A DNA stretch of 64,000 nt. It comes from Acidobacteriota bacterium (lineage in GTDB: Bacteria; Acidobacteriota; Vicinamibacteria; Marinacidobacterales; Marinacidobacteraceae). Below the pieces are notes generated by a model. That model had not been told where the DNA came from. It did not search any database and saw nothing but the letters and a program-made list of their open reading frames with translations. The stretch covers positions 56,743-120,742 of the forward strand of contig VXNL01000063.1 of NCBI GenBank assembly GCA_009840635.1, written 5' to 3'. This document shows positions 6,967 through 15,804 of this stretch, in pieces. The first letter of the stretch is position 1; each line of letters starts with the position of its first letter. Both the position numbers and the translations under genes were made by a program.

Positions 6967-9894
6967 CTAGAAGGAGTAGCGGAGGGCCAGTTCGATCTGA
7001 CGCGAGGGAGCGTTGATGTTCGCCGCCAAGCCGCCCTCGTTGTCGCCGAACGCGCCGGAACGCAGGTTGCCGTTCGTACTGCCGAAGTTGGCCCGGTCGA
7101 AGGCGTTCAACACCTGGAAGACCAGCTCGATGCCATGGGTTCCGCTCAGATAGAAGTTCCGAGAGGCGCGGAAGTCCACGTTCAGGAAGTTCGCGCAGGC
7201 GAAGCTGTTCACCGCATCCTGGCCAATGGACTGGCGATAGGCGTTCGCGAGACCCAGATCCAGATTGCGGCATCCGAACGTGTTCGAGGCGCTGAAACCG
7301 GGAGCCAGATCGCCCGAATAGTCGTCGTCGTTCAGTCGCGTTCCGGAATCAACCCGCTGGGCAAGCGGCGACCGGTAGTCCACAATGGTTGAGAGCCGAA
7401 TGTCGAACGGCAGAAGCACGATGGCGCTGCTGACCAGCCGGTGGCGGCGATCGGTATCTCCCGGACGGGTGATGTTCGTATAGCCGGGGAAGCCAGGCTC
7501 CCAACCGGACTCTTCAATGTTGCGGGTCCAGAGTTCCGTCGTGTCGCTCTTGGCGAGCGTGTAGCTGACCAGGAACTGCCAGCCGTCGGCGTAGCGCTTC
7601 TCGAACTTGGCGTAGAACGCCTGGTAGTCGTGGTCGAGAAGCGAAAAGGACGCATCCACTCGCCGGAACTGGGGCCAGGGACGCATGCCGTTCACCGGGT
7701 AGTTGAGGTCGATGCGCCGCAGCGCGTCTGCGCGCGTCGCCACCCGGGTCAGGTCGAGCGAGAGCGCCATGTCGTCCCGGAGCTGGTGCGCCAAACCCAG
7801 GTTGAAGTGGTGCGCGTAGGGCTGCTCGTAGTCGTTGTCCAGGATCGTGATGTTCGGCGGCGCGCCGGAGAGGTACTCCTCGCGGGAACGTCCGCCGAGC
7901 GGATCGAGGAAATCCGGGTTGTTGATGACGATCGACTGTCCCTGGTGCCACCAGCGTTCCCCGAAGTTCGTCAGGGTCCGGATGTTCTCGAAGAACTTCC
8001 CGTAGCCGCCCTTCACGGTGGTGCGTCCGGTACCGTCACCCGAGAGGTCATAGACAAAGCCGATCCGCGGTCCCCAGTTGTTGCCGTCGCCCCGGGCGTC
8101 GGCGCCGTCGTGCCACGGGATGGCCAGCGGGAACTGGATGTCCCGGATGTCCTCGTTGAAGGTGCCGACCTGGAGGTCGTAGCGGAGGCCGAGGTTTAGG
8201 GTCAGGCGGTCGCTGGTCCAGTCGTCCTGGGCGTAAATCGAGAAGTGGTGCACCGGCACGTCATCGAACCGCGGTTGGCTCTGGGTGTACTGGATCGGGT
8301 GCGTCTCCGGGTTGTTGGGGTCGAAGGGTTCGTCGGTGTCGAAGGTGAAGCGGCCAGCCAGTCCGCCGATGCTGTCCGCCGCGAATTCGATGTAGTTGTA
8401 ATCCACCCCGAACTTGACCTGGTGGTCGCCGCCCATGCCCCGCGTGAACCAGGTGAAGTCGTCCTTGAACTGCCAGCGGGTCTCGGGGCCCATCTGGTCG
8501 TTACAGGACCCCAGGTTGAGGCTGGGCCGCCGGATGTTCGGCTCACAGAGGGCCAGCCGCTCGGCGCTGAAATCGCCCGGGTCGAAAGACCCGTTGCTCC
8601 AGGCCGGACTGACCTCGTACTTGGAGAATGCCCGCTGGAAGCGGAACTCGTTCAGGGAGTTGGCGCCGGTCACCGACGTGACCCCGAAGACCTCGGCGTT
8701 CCGGGGCACCGCAAAGTCGAAGCCGTGGATCCGGGATCCACCCGCGGTGAGGTTCGGGCGGTACTCGTTCTCCCAGGCGATCCGGAGCCAGACCTGGTGG
8801 TCCTCGTTGAGCTGGTGGTTGATGCGGGCGAGCCACATGTAGCGCCACTCGTCCTTGGGGAAGGTTCCGTCGTATTGCGGGTGAACGCCCCGGGTATCAA
8901 TGTCGTAGAACAGCTCCTCGTTCGTTCGCTCGTAGGCGAAGAAGAAGTGGGTGCGGTCCTCCACGATGGGGCCGCCGAAGGAGCCCCCAAACTGGTGCCG
9001 GCGGTAGTCCGGCTTCTCGAAGGTTGGGTCCTTCTCCGCGAACTCCTTCTGCTGGTGGGTCAGCTCGGTGAGCCCCTTGTCGCGGAAGAACCAGAAGGCG
9101 CTGCCCGCGAAGTTGTTCGTGCCCGACTTCGTCGCCACCGTCATGAGCCCGCCGGTCGCGAGCCCGTACTCCGCCTTGAAGTTGCTGGTGGTCACCTGGA
9201 ACTCGCCGATGGCGTCCATCGGGAAGTTCTGGCGCGCCTCGCCCATCTCGGCCCAGGTGTTGTTCACCCCGTCCACGATGAAGGCATTCGCGTAGTAGCG
9301 GCCGCCGGCGCCCATGTTCACGTTGCCGCGGTAGTAGTAGCCGCGGATCGCGTCCTGGCTGGTGCCGGGGGTGAGCAGCGCGAGGTCCACCCAGCGGCGG
9401 GAGGCCACCGGGAGATCCTGGATCTGCAGATCCGACACCGATGTGGAGATGTCGGAACGCCGGGTGTCCAGCAGCGGCGCCGTTCCGGTCACGGTGACCG
9501 TCTCCTCGACCTGGGCGAGCGCCAGCTCCTGGTTCATGACGATCGTCTGCTGAATGGTCAGGATGACTCCGGTGGTCTCCACTGTCTGGAAGCCGGAGAG
9601 TTCGGCTCTCACCGTGTAGGTCCCCGGCAGGAGCGCAGGAAGGCGGTAATCGCCGGTCGCGTCGGAGGTGGAACTCCGGGAGACCCCGGTGTCCTGGTTC
9701 ACCGCGGTGACGGTGGCGCCCGGAAGGACCGCCCCGGTGGAGTCAATGACCTGACCCTCGATCTGCCCGTACTGGGCAAGCGCCGGCGTTGCGAGGAGGA
9801 GGGCGGCCACCATGACGGCCGCCCCCGAACAGATACAGGCTCTCCAGCACCTCCTGCGACGCGCTGGGCTGCTGTATCTCGTCGTGGTGGCCAT
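6967..9894 (-). CDS. TonB-dependent receptor 2, Oar/SusC-like
   Basis: A 975-residue receptor. I chose the ATG at 9894 because GAGGAG precedes it and it places a signal peptide (VMVAALLLATPALAQ) correctly. Domains are a carboxypeptidase-regulatory Ig domain (GQVIDSTGAVLPGATVTAV), a plug (TVTGTAPLLDTRRSDISTSV) and a barrel of roughly 700 residues ending in QIELALRYSF. It lies 98 bases downstream of the DUF2911 gene, which follows a thioesterase in the same direction, so the three may share a transcript. Like the other three receptors here it has no SusD partner. Substrate unknown; probably an organic polymer fragment or peptide. Confidence 0.9.
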   Translation of the reverse strand: MATTTRYSSPARRRRCWRACICSGAAVMVAALLLATPALAQYGQIEGQVIDSTGAVLPGATVTAVNQDTGVSRSSTSDATGDYRLPALLPGTYTVRAELSGFQTVETTGVILTIQQTIVMNQELALAQVEETVTVTGTAPLLDTRRSDISTSVSDLQIQDLPVASRRWVDLALLTPGTSQDAIRGYYYRGNVNMGAGGRYYANAFIVDGVNNTWAEMGEARQNFPMDAIGEFQVTTSNFKAEYGLATGGLMTVATKSGTNNFAGSAFWFFRDKGLTELTHQQKEFAEKDPTFEKPDYRRHQFGGSFGGPIVEDRTHFFFAYERTNEELFYDIDTRGVHPQYDGTFPKDEWRYMWLARINHQLNEDHQVWLRIAWENEYRPNLTAGGSRIHGFDFAVPRNAEVFGVTSVTGANSLNEFRFQRAFSKYEVSPAWSNGSFDPGDFSAERLALCEPNIRRPSLNLGSCNDQMGPETRWQFKDDFTWFTRGMGGDHQVKFGVDYNYIEFAADSIGGLAGRFTFDTDEPFDPNNPETHPIQYTQSQPRFDDVPVHHFSIYAQDDWTSDRLTLNLGLRYDLQVGTFNEDIRDIQFPLAIPWHDGADARGDGNNWGPRIGFVYDLSGDGTGRTTVKGGYGKFFENIRTLTNFGERWWHQGQSIVINNPDFLDPLGGRSREEYLSGAPPNITILDNDYEQPYAHHFNLGLAHQLRDDMALSLDLTRVATRADALRRIDLNYPVNGMRPWPQFRRVDASFSLLDHDYQAFYAKFEKRYADGWQFLVSYTLAKSDTTELWTRNIEESGWEPGFPGYTNITRPGDTDRRHRLVSSAIVLLPFDIRLSTIVDYRSPLAQRVDSGTRLNDDDYSGDLAPGFSASNTFGCRNLDLGLANAYRQSIGQDAVNSFACANFLNVDFRASRNFYLSGTHGIELVFQVLNAFDRANFGSTNGNLRSGAFGDNEGGLAANINAPSRQIELALRYSF

Positions 9895-9992
9895 CTTGGC
9901 GCTCCTCCTCAGTGGAATGAAACGACGGAATGCGGCCCGGTCCGAGGACCGGGCCGGTTTGGAAAGTGTCAGGTTCTCGCTGGTCATGCCTC

Positions 9993-10496
9993 CTAGTCGG
10001 CCTTGAACATGGCCATGAGGACGGTCTCGCCCCACTCGAAGTGGAGCATGCCGTCATTCCCCATACCGTGGAGAACAACGGTGAACTGCTCGCGCGCCTC
10101 GCCCGGATGCACCATGAGCGGAATCTCGGCGATGTCCATCGAGGCGTCATGCTCGGTGCCCCACTGCCCGGTCTGGGAGTTCACCAGCAGCGTCCAGCCA
10201 TCTCCCATCTTCTTCGCGAAGAGGCTGTAGGAACCGGCCGCGATCTTCGTCCCCGCGAAGTCCAGGTCGCCGCTGGTGGTCAGGGTGGTGGAGGCGTCGG
10301 CGCCGAGCCGCCACACCATGCCGTCGGTGGCCTGGCCGAGCATGTCGCGGCCTTTCAGGCTGGGGCGGCCGTACTCGATCGAGACCTGGGCGCCGCCCAC
10401 GGTGGCCTCGACGCTGCCTCGCGGACTCTGCGCGAAAGCGGCCGGGACAGCGAGAAGAAGGCCGGCGAGAACGCCGGCGATGAATCGGGTTTTCAT
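9993..10496 (-). CDS. DUF2911 secreted protein
   Basis: A 167-residue protein with a clear signal peptide (MKTRFIAGVLAGLLLAVPAAFAQ). The mature part carries the DUF2911 pattern: an early YGRPSLKGRDM motif, VWRLGADASTTL, then AAGSYSLFAKK and a beta-rich C-terminus. The family is common in Bacteroidota and Acidobacteriota, is probably periplasmic, and has no known function. The ATG at 10496 is preceded by GGAGCC. It lies between a thioesterase gene (39 bases upstream) and TonB receptor 2 (98 bases downstream), all leftward. Confidence 0.85.
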   Translation of the reverse strand: MKTRFIAGVLAGLLLAVPAAFAQSPRGSVEATVGGAQVSIEYGRPSLKGRDMLGQATDGMVWRLGADASTTLTTSGDLDFAGTKIAAGSYSLFAKKMGDGWTLLVNSQTGQWGTEHDASMDIAEIPLMVHPGEAREQFTVVLHGMGNDGMLHFEWGETVLMAMFKAD

Positions 10497-10535
10497 GTTG
10501 GCTCCGTTTCCGAGGTTTGGTTGCATGACGAACGT

Positions 10536-11099
10536 TCAGACGGTCACGGGGACACGTCGGGGAATGGATTTGGCGGGGGCGCGACTGCGGATGCCGATGA
10601 CCCGGCCCTTTTCGGGAGGCTCCGGCATCCCTTCCAGGCGCCCGGCGATCTCCTCGAGCAGCGCGTGGTACTCGGCCGGCATCGGCGCCGAGCGGCGGGT
10701 TCTCATATCGACGTAGACGCCGATGTGCTCGCAGGTGGCGGCGAGGACCAGCTTTCCGTCCGGCGACTCCGGCTCACCGAAGAGGCGGAGGAAGGCGTGG
10801 ACCAGCTTCTCGCTGAAGTCGAGGAGCTGATAGGTGACGAAGAACGCGCGCCCGGGATGCAGTTCGTGCTGATAGGTGACGTGGTCTTCCAGCGCAAAGG
10901 TGGATCCGTAGTCGTTGTCGTTGTCCCAGAGTCCAATGCGGCTCAACATATGTTGGGTAGCCAGATCGAAAGCCCGCCGATAGTACACGACGTTCATGTG
11001 GCCGTTCCGGTCGGTCCAGTCGGGCGCGACGACGCCCTCGTAGATGCGGAACCCTCGTTCGGGGTCGAGGACCAGGTCGGGAGGCAGGCGAAAGGGCAC
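10536..11099 (-). CDS. Hotdog-fold acyl-CoA thioesterase family protein
   Basis: The 187-residue protein carries the 4-hydroxybenzoyl-CoA thioesterase signature near its N-terminus: DWTDRNGHMNVVYYRRAFD, where Asp and the HMN segment line the active site in this family. The hotdog helix and strands follow (FALEDHVTYQHELHPG, LLDFSEKLVHAFLRLF, CEHIGVYVDM). It would hydrolyse a small-acyl or aromatic-acyl CoA thioester in the cytoplasm. The C-terminal 30 residues (PPEKGRVIGIRSRAP) extend beyond the usual domain. It is divergent from the prolyl oligopeptidase across 137 bases and heads a possible operon with the DUF2911 and receptor genes. The substrate cannot be inferred. Confidence 0.8.
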   Translation of the reverse strand: MPFRLPPDLVLDPERGFRIYEGVVAPDWTDRNGHMNVVYYRRAFDLATQHMLSRIGLWDNDNDYGSTFALEDHVTYQHELHPGRAFFVTYQLLDFSEKLVHAFLRLFGEPESPDGKLVLAATCEHIGVYVDMRTRRSAPMPAEYHALLEEIAGRLEGMPEPPEKGRVIGIRSRAPAKSIPRRVPVTV

Positions 11100-11174
11100 G
11101 GCGACCCGGTAGATTACGTGAACGGCGGGCTGACGGTTCCAGGCGGGGCCCCATAATGAGACCTGAGGTTCTGC

Positions 11175-11226
11175 GTTTTCGCCCGTCTGGGGCGGGCGAT
11201 GCCGGCCGGAGGCCGGCGCTCCGAGG
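11175..11226 (+). repeat. Dispersed two-hairpin repeat, copy 2
   Basis: One stem-loop (GCCCGTCTGGGGCGGGC) is followed by the conserved core GATGCCGGCCGGAGGCCGGC and then GCTCCGAGG. It lies in the divergent promoter gap before the S9A peptidase start at 11237. Its reverse complement matches copy 3 at 13405-13456 over nearly its whole length. Confidence 0.8.
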
Positions 11227-11236
11227 AGGGCTCGTC

Positions 11237-13396
11237 ATGCCGTTTGCCGCTCGCTGTTCCACGCCCGCGCTGTCCATCGCAGCGCTGCTCGCCTCCGCGT
11301 GCGCGCCCGACTGGCCGCCGCCGCCGGACACCCGGGTCGAGGTGGTCACCGACACCATCCACGGGGTCGAGATCCCCGATCCCTACCGCTGGCTCGAGGA
11401 CCAGGACAGTCCGGAGACCCGGGCATGGATCGACGCCCAGAACGAGTACGCCCGCCAGATCGTCTCGGACACCGTACTCGAAGGCCGGATTGCCGCCCGG
11501 CTGAGCGAGTTGATGCAGGTGGCGCAGGTCTCGGCGCCGCGGGAAGCCGGAGACTCCGAGCTCTTCACCCTGCGGCGCGCCGGGGAACTCCAGGCCCGCA
11601 TCTACCGGCGCCCGAAGCCGGAGGGGGAACCGACTGGAGAGCGGCCCGACCCCGACGGGGAATACGAACTCCTCCTCGACGCCCAGGCGCTCGGGTTCGA
11701 CGACTGGGCGAGCGTCGACATCGTGGACATCTCTCCCGACGGGAAGCTCCTCCTCTACCGGATCCGGGACGGCGGGCTCGACGAGATCATGGTGCGCCTC
11801 TTCGACCTCGAGACGCTGGAGGACCGGCCCGAACGGCTGCCCGAGGCGCTCTACGGGAGCATCGCCTTTGACGGGAAGGGCGAGGGCTTCTTCTACGTGC
11901 ATCGGTCACGCCGGGACGGGCCGCGCGCCCGCTACCACCGGATCGGCACCGAGATGAGCGACGACCGGGAGATCTTCGGCGAGGGCTACGGGCCCGAGAC
12001 CTTCCTCCGGCTCGAGGAGATCGAGGACGGCCGCCTGCTGCTCCTCAGCATCTCCCACGGCTGGATGCGGAACGACATCCTCGTGATGGACCGGCAAAGC
12101 GGCGAGGTCCACCCGGTCATCGAGGGCGAGCGCGCCCACGTCAATGCCCGCTACGAGGAGGGCCGGTTGCTCCTCACCACCGACCTCGATGCGTCCAACT
12201 ACCGGGTGGTGGCGATCCCCACCGTGGGCGTGGACCCCTCGCGCTGGTCGGACCGCTCCCGCTGGACCGACTGGATCCCCGAGCAGGAGCACCTGCTTCG
12301 CGGCTACACGACGATCGGGGAGCGGACCTACGTGGAATTGCTCGCGAACGTCGCCTCCCGCATTTTGGTCTTCGAGCCGGGCGACGGAGCGGCTCTCGAG
12401 TTGGTGGATGAGATCCCCCTGCCCGAGCACCACACCGCCAGCCTGAGCCGGCTGGGGGAGGACGGGGCAATGCTCACCCTGTCCTCGTTCACCGTCCCGC
12501 CGACCCGCTACCGGCTCGATCTCGAGACCTGGGAGCGGGAGCCCATCGAGCCGCCCCGCCCCGAGTACGACGGCAGCGGCGTCCTGGTGGAGCAGGTCTG
12601 GTACACGTCGAAGGACGGGACCGAGGCGCCGATGTACATCATGCGGCCGCGCGGGGTGGAACTGGACGGGAACCTCCCGACCCTGCTCCACGGCTACGGC
12701 GGCTTCAACGTGAGCGTCACCCCGTCCTTCCGGGCGCAGGCGGCGGTCTGGGTCGAAGCGGGGGGCGTCTTCGCGGTGGCGACGCTGCGCGGCGGGAGCG
12801 AGTTCGGCGAGGACTGGCACCGCGACGGCATGCTGGAGAACAAGCAGAACGTCTTCGATGACTTCATCTCCTCGGCCGAATGGCTCATCGCGAACGGCTA
12901 CACGAACCCGGACCGGCTCGCCATCATGGGAGGAAGCAACGGCGGCCTCCTGGTGGCCAGCTCCTTCACCCAGCGTCCCGAGCTCTACCGCGCGGTCTAT
13001 TGCGGTTTCCCCGACCTCGACATGATCCGGTTCTACACGTTCACCGAGACGAACAACATGCCGGCGCTGCTCGAGTACGGAAACGGGGGCATCCCCGAAC
13101 AGTTCGAGTTCCTGCGGCAGTACTCGCCCTACCAGGCGGTCGAGGACGGGACCGACTATCCGGCGGTGATGTTCACCCAGGGCGACCTCGACACCCGGGT
13201 GCCGCCCCTCCAGGGCCGGAAGATGGCGGCCCGGGTGCAGGCCGCCTCCACGTCAGGCCTGCCGGTGATCCTCCGCTACCGGCCGCGGGCGGGGCACGCC
13301 GGCGGACGCAGCCGCGTCCCCGACCGCGCCATGGACACGGCGTTCCTCATGATGCAACTCGGCATGACCTACGGCGAGGAGGAGCCGGACTCCTAG
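11237..13396 (+). CDS. S9A prolyl oligopeptidase family lipoprotein
   Basis: A 719-residue serine peptidase. The ATG at 11237 has GAGGAGGG upstream and starts a lipoprotein-type signal (LSIAALLASAC), so the enzyme is probably anchored facing the periplasm. An N-terminal S9A segment (DPYRWLEDQDSPETRAW) and seven-bladed propeller lead to the alpha/beta-hydrolase domain. The triad is visible: Ser in GGSNGGLL, Asp in GDLDTRVP and His in RAGHAGG. The propeller-hydrolase boundary motif TLLHGYGGFNVS is typical. Enzymes of this family cut short peptides after proline. The gene is divergent from the thioesterase and convergent with the broken amidase; a dispersed repeat lies at each end. Confidence 0.92.
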   Translation: MPFAARCSTPALSIAALLASACAPDWPPPPDTRVEVVTDTIHGVEIPDPYRWLEDQDSPETRAWIDAQNEYARQIVSDTVLEGRIAARLSELMQVAQVSAPREAGDSELFTLRRAGELQARIYRRPKPEGEPTGERPDPDGEYELLLDAQALGFDDWASVDIVDISPDGKLLLYRIRDGGLDEIMVRLFDLETLEDRPERLPEALYGSIAFDGKGEGFFYVHRSRRDGPRARYHRIGTEMSDDREIFGEGYGPETFLRLEEIEDGRLLLLSISHGWMRNDILVMDRQSGEVHPVIEGERAHVNARYEEGRLLLTTDLDASNYRVVAIPTVGVDPSRWSDRSRWTDWIPEQEHLLRGYTTIGERTYVELLANVASRILVFEPGDGAALELVDEIPLPEHHTASLSRLGEDGAMLTLSSFTVPPTRYRLDLETWEREPIEPPRPEYDGSGVLVEQVWYTSKDGTEAPMYIMRPRGVELDGNLPTLLHGYGGFNVSVTPSFRAQAAVWVEAGGVFAVATLRGGSEFGEDWHRDGMLENKQNVFDDFISSAEWLIANGYTNPDRLAIMGGSNGGLLVASSFTQRPELYRAVYCGFPDLDMIRFYTFTETNNMPALLEYGNGGIPEQFEFLRQYSPYQAVEDGTDYPAVMFTQGDLDTRVPPLQGRKMAARVQAASTSGLPVILRYRPRAGHAGGRSRVPDRAMDTAFLMMQLGMTYGEEEPDS

Positions 13397-13404
13397 AGGC
13401 GCAA

Positions 13405-13456
13405 CTCGGAGCGCCGGCCTCCGGCCGGCATCGTCCGCCGCAGGCGGGCGAAACGC
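13405..13456 (-). repeat. Dispersed two-hairpin repeat, copy 3
   Basis: It reads CTCGGAGCGCCGGCCTCCGG, then CCGGCATCG, then a second hairpin CCGCCGCAGGCGGGCGAAA. It lies between the convergent stops of the S9A peptidase and the amidase, where it could act as a bidirectional transcript end. It is the inverse of copy 2. Confidence 0.8.
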
Positions 13457-13492
13457 CTACCCGGCCGCGCGTCAGCGCTGATCAGGACCCGG

Positions 13493-15118
13493 CTAGCCCA
13501 GCGTCGGCGCGAAGGTCGGGGCTCGGCGCTGCTGCGTCGCCTGCTCGTAGGCGTAGGCGATCCGGATCAGCACCGGCTCGCTCCACGCGCGCCCAAAGAA
13601 GGACACGCCCGCCGGCAGCCCGGAGACGAACCCCATGGGCACGCTGATGTCCGGGTAGCCCGCGATCGCGGCCGGTCCCGCGCTACTGCCGCCGTCCAGC
13701 CGGTCGCCCTTGATGTGGTCCGTGACCCAGGGCAGGTCGCGGGTGGGCGCGACGATGGCGTCGAGCTCGTGCTCGTCCATGAGGGCGTCGATGCCGTCCT
13801 CCCGGTTGGCGCGCTGGATCGTTCGCTTCGCGTTCAGGTAGGCCTCGTCGGTCAGCGGGCCGCGGTTCTCGGACGCGATCATGCGCTCCTGGCCGAAGTG
13901 GGGCATCTCCAGCTCGGCGTTCGCCTCGTTGAACTCGATGATGTCCGCGAGCGTGCGTACCGGGGCGTCGGGGCCCAGCGTCGCGAGGTAGGCGTTCAGG
14001 TCGGCCTTGAACTCGTACTCGAGGAGGAGCAGCGGAAGCTCGTCGTTCCAGGCCGCCTCGGGCAGGTTCGCGGGATCCACGATCACCGCTCCCGCGTCCG
14101 CCATCGCCTGGATGGCGTCGTTGAAGAGCGCGGTGACCCGCGGATCGAAGCCGGTGAAGCTGCGGGCTACTCCGATGCGCGCTCCCTCGAGCCCCGCCGG
14201 ATCGCAGAACTGCGCGTAGTCGGTGTGGAAATTCCCCTCGCTACCGGAGGTTGCCTCGTCGCGGGGGTCCACGCCCACGGCGCCGCCCAGCAGGATGGCC
14301 GCGTCGCGCACCGTGCGGGTCATGGGCCCGGCGGTGTCCTGGGAGTGGGAGATGGGGATGATGCCGGAGCGGCTCCAGAGCCCCACGGTGGGCTTGATGC
14401 CCACGATGCCGTTGCTGGATGAGGGGCACATGATGGAGCCGCCCGTCTCGGTGCCCACGGTGAGCGCGCAGAGGTTCGCCGAGGCCGCGGTTCCCGAGCC
14501 GGAACTGGACCCGCACGGGTTGCGGTCGAGGGCATAGGGGTTCTTGCACTGGCCACCCCTGGCGCTCCAGCCGCTGGTCGCGCGCTCGCCGCGGAAGTAG
14601 GCCCATTCGCTCATGTTGAGCTTGCCCAGGATGATCGCGCCGGCGGCGCGCAGGCGCTCGGCCACGAAGGAGTCCCGCGGCGGGATGGAGCCCTCGAGGG
14701 CAAGCGATCCCGCCGTGGTCGTCATGCGGTCGTGGGTGTCGAGGTTGTCCTTCAGCGCGACCGGGATCCCGTGCAGTGGTCCGCGGACTCCGCCGGCGGC
14801 GCGCTCGGCGTCGAGTTCGTCCGCGATTTCGAGCGCATCCGGGTTGATCTCGATCATCGAGCGCAGCTCGGGCCCCTGCCGGTCCAGGGCATCGAGCCGC
14901 CCGAGGTAGGCCTCGGTGATGGACCGGGCCGTGTGTTAGCCCGACTCCATCATGCGCTGGAGGTCGTCGGCGGTGATATCGTCGAACTCGAACGCCGGGA
15001 TCTCGCCCTGCGCGCCGCTGTCCGAGGGTGACTCGGACGCGGTCGGAGAACAGGCGAGGTTCGCGGTCAGGCCGGCGCCGCCGGCCGCAGTCGTCTTCAG
15101 GAATGCTCTTCGGTTCAT
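13493..15118 (-). pseudogene. Tat-exported amidase-signature hydrolase, interrupted by an in-frame TAA
   Basis: The reading frame from ATG 15118 (GGGAG before it) encodes a twin-arginine signal (MNRRAFLKTTAAGGAGL), then residues up to DDLQRMMESG, and stops at TAA (14936-14938). The same frame continues without a shift as HTARSITEAYLGRLDAL and a complete amidase-signature domain: the Lys of VALKDNLDT, the GTETGGSI Ser loop and GIVGIKPTVG. The family usually has Glu at the interrupted position (MxSGExTAR), so one GAA or GAG to TAA change explains the break. If expressed downstream of the stop (Met at 14857), the product would lack its export signal. Alternatives are a sequencing error or readthrough. 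Intact homologues are periplasmic amide hydrolases. Confidence 0.85.
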
Positions 15119-15191
15119 GGATGGTCTCCCGTTCGGAACAGCATATTTTTTGCGCAGCGCGTCGGCGAGTGCGAGCGCCCCGCGTGTCGGA

Positions 15192-15467
15192 TCAGTCCAC
15201 GCGCCGCTGTTCCGCCTCTCGCTGGGCCTGCACGTAGGTCTCGAGCACCCGGTTGATGCGGGTCTGGTAGCCCTTGCCCGGACGCTTGAACCATTGGAGC
15301 ACCGACCGTCGAATCCGGAGGGAGATCTGTTCGGTACGGTCGGGCTCGACAAGCCTGGCCTCTCGCCAGAAGTTCTCGTCGAGTTCGGGAATGTCGCTGA
15401 AGTCGAGAGACTCGTCCTTCACCGCTGGGATCTGCTCGGGTTCAAGCGGTTTGTCGTATGTGCTCAT
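15192..15467 (-). CDS. brnA: BrnA-type antitoxin
   Basis: A 91-residue protein that starts inside the end of the toxin gene (26-base overlap), the usual brnTA order of toxin first. The N-terminal half is acidic and probably disordered (SLDFSDIPELDENFW). The C-terminal half is a ribbon-helix-helix-like DNA-binding region (QISLRIRRSVLQWFKRPGKGYQTRINRVL) matching BrnA/DUF4415 antitoxins. Such antitoxins bind the toxin and repress their own promoter; a palindromic site lies just upstream of brnT. The pair sits between the broken amidase gene and the dioxygenase operon. Confidence 0.9.
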   Translation of the reverse strand: MSTYDKPLEPEQIPAVKDESLDFSDIPELDENFWREARLVEPDRTEQISLRIRRSVLQWFKRPGKGYQTRINRVLETYVQAQREAEQRRVD

Positions 15468-15726
15468 ACCAGGCCTGCCTTTCCCTCCTGGACGCTGGAC
15501 GGGCGGAAATCAACCTCGTTCGGCCGCCACGGTCGGTGTGCGCAACCACGAGTACTGCGACCCCATCCACATCTCCCACGCTGATGTAGCGATCCTCGCC
15601 GTACTGCTTGCGGTCGTCGCGGCGGATAAGGAAGGGCTTTTCGAAGATTCTGGTGGCGGTGATGAAGCTCACGCCGTGCTTCCGGATGTTGGCGCGATTC
15701 TTCGTTTCGTCCCATTCGAACTCCAC
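15442..15726 (-). CDS. brnT: BrnT-type ribonuclease toxin
   Basis: A 94-residue protein with the BrnT layout: MEFEWDETKNRANIRKHGVSF at the N-terminus, a central basic segment (IRRDDRKQYGEDRYISVG) and the C-terminal TRLISARPASRRERQAWYE. BrnT toxins are small RelE-fold ribonucleases that inhibit translation and are neutralised by BrnA. The start is GTG at 15726. Transcription probably begins within the AT-rich stretch directly upstream. Length and overlap with brnA are as expected for the family. It looks intact. Confidence 0.92.
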   Translation of the reverse strand: MEFEWDETKNRANIRKHGVSFITATRIFEKPFLIRRDDRKQYGEDRYISVGDVDGVAVLVVAHTDRGGRTRLISARPASRRERQAWYEHIRQTA

Positions 15727-15728
15727 GA

Positions 15729-15752
15729 TGTATATACAGAAAGTATTTATAC
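15729..15752 (-). promoter_or_regulatory. Candidate brnTA promoter/operator
   Basis: Two AT-rich palindromes stand out in GC-rich DNA immediately before the brnT start: TGTATATACA (15729-15738, perfect) and GTATTTATAC (15743-15752, one central mismatch pair). Their centres are 14 bases apart. BrnA antitoxins autoregulate, so these are plausible operator half-sites overlapping the -10 region. Confidence 0.55.
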
Positions 15753-15804
15753 CACACCGAGCAACACCCGCGGCCGGCTCTACCGGCCGCGGAATCTGCC
15801 GTCG

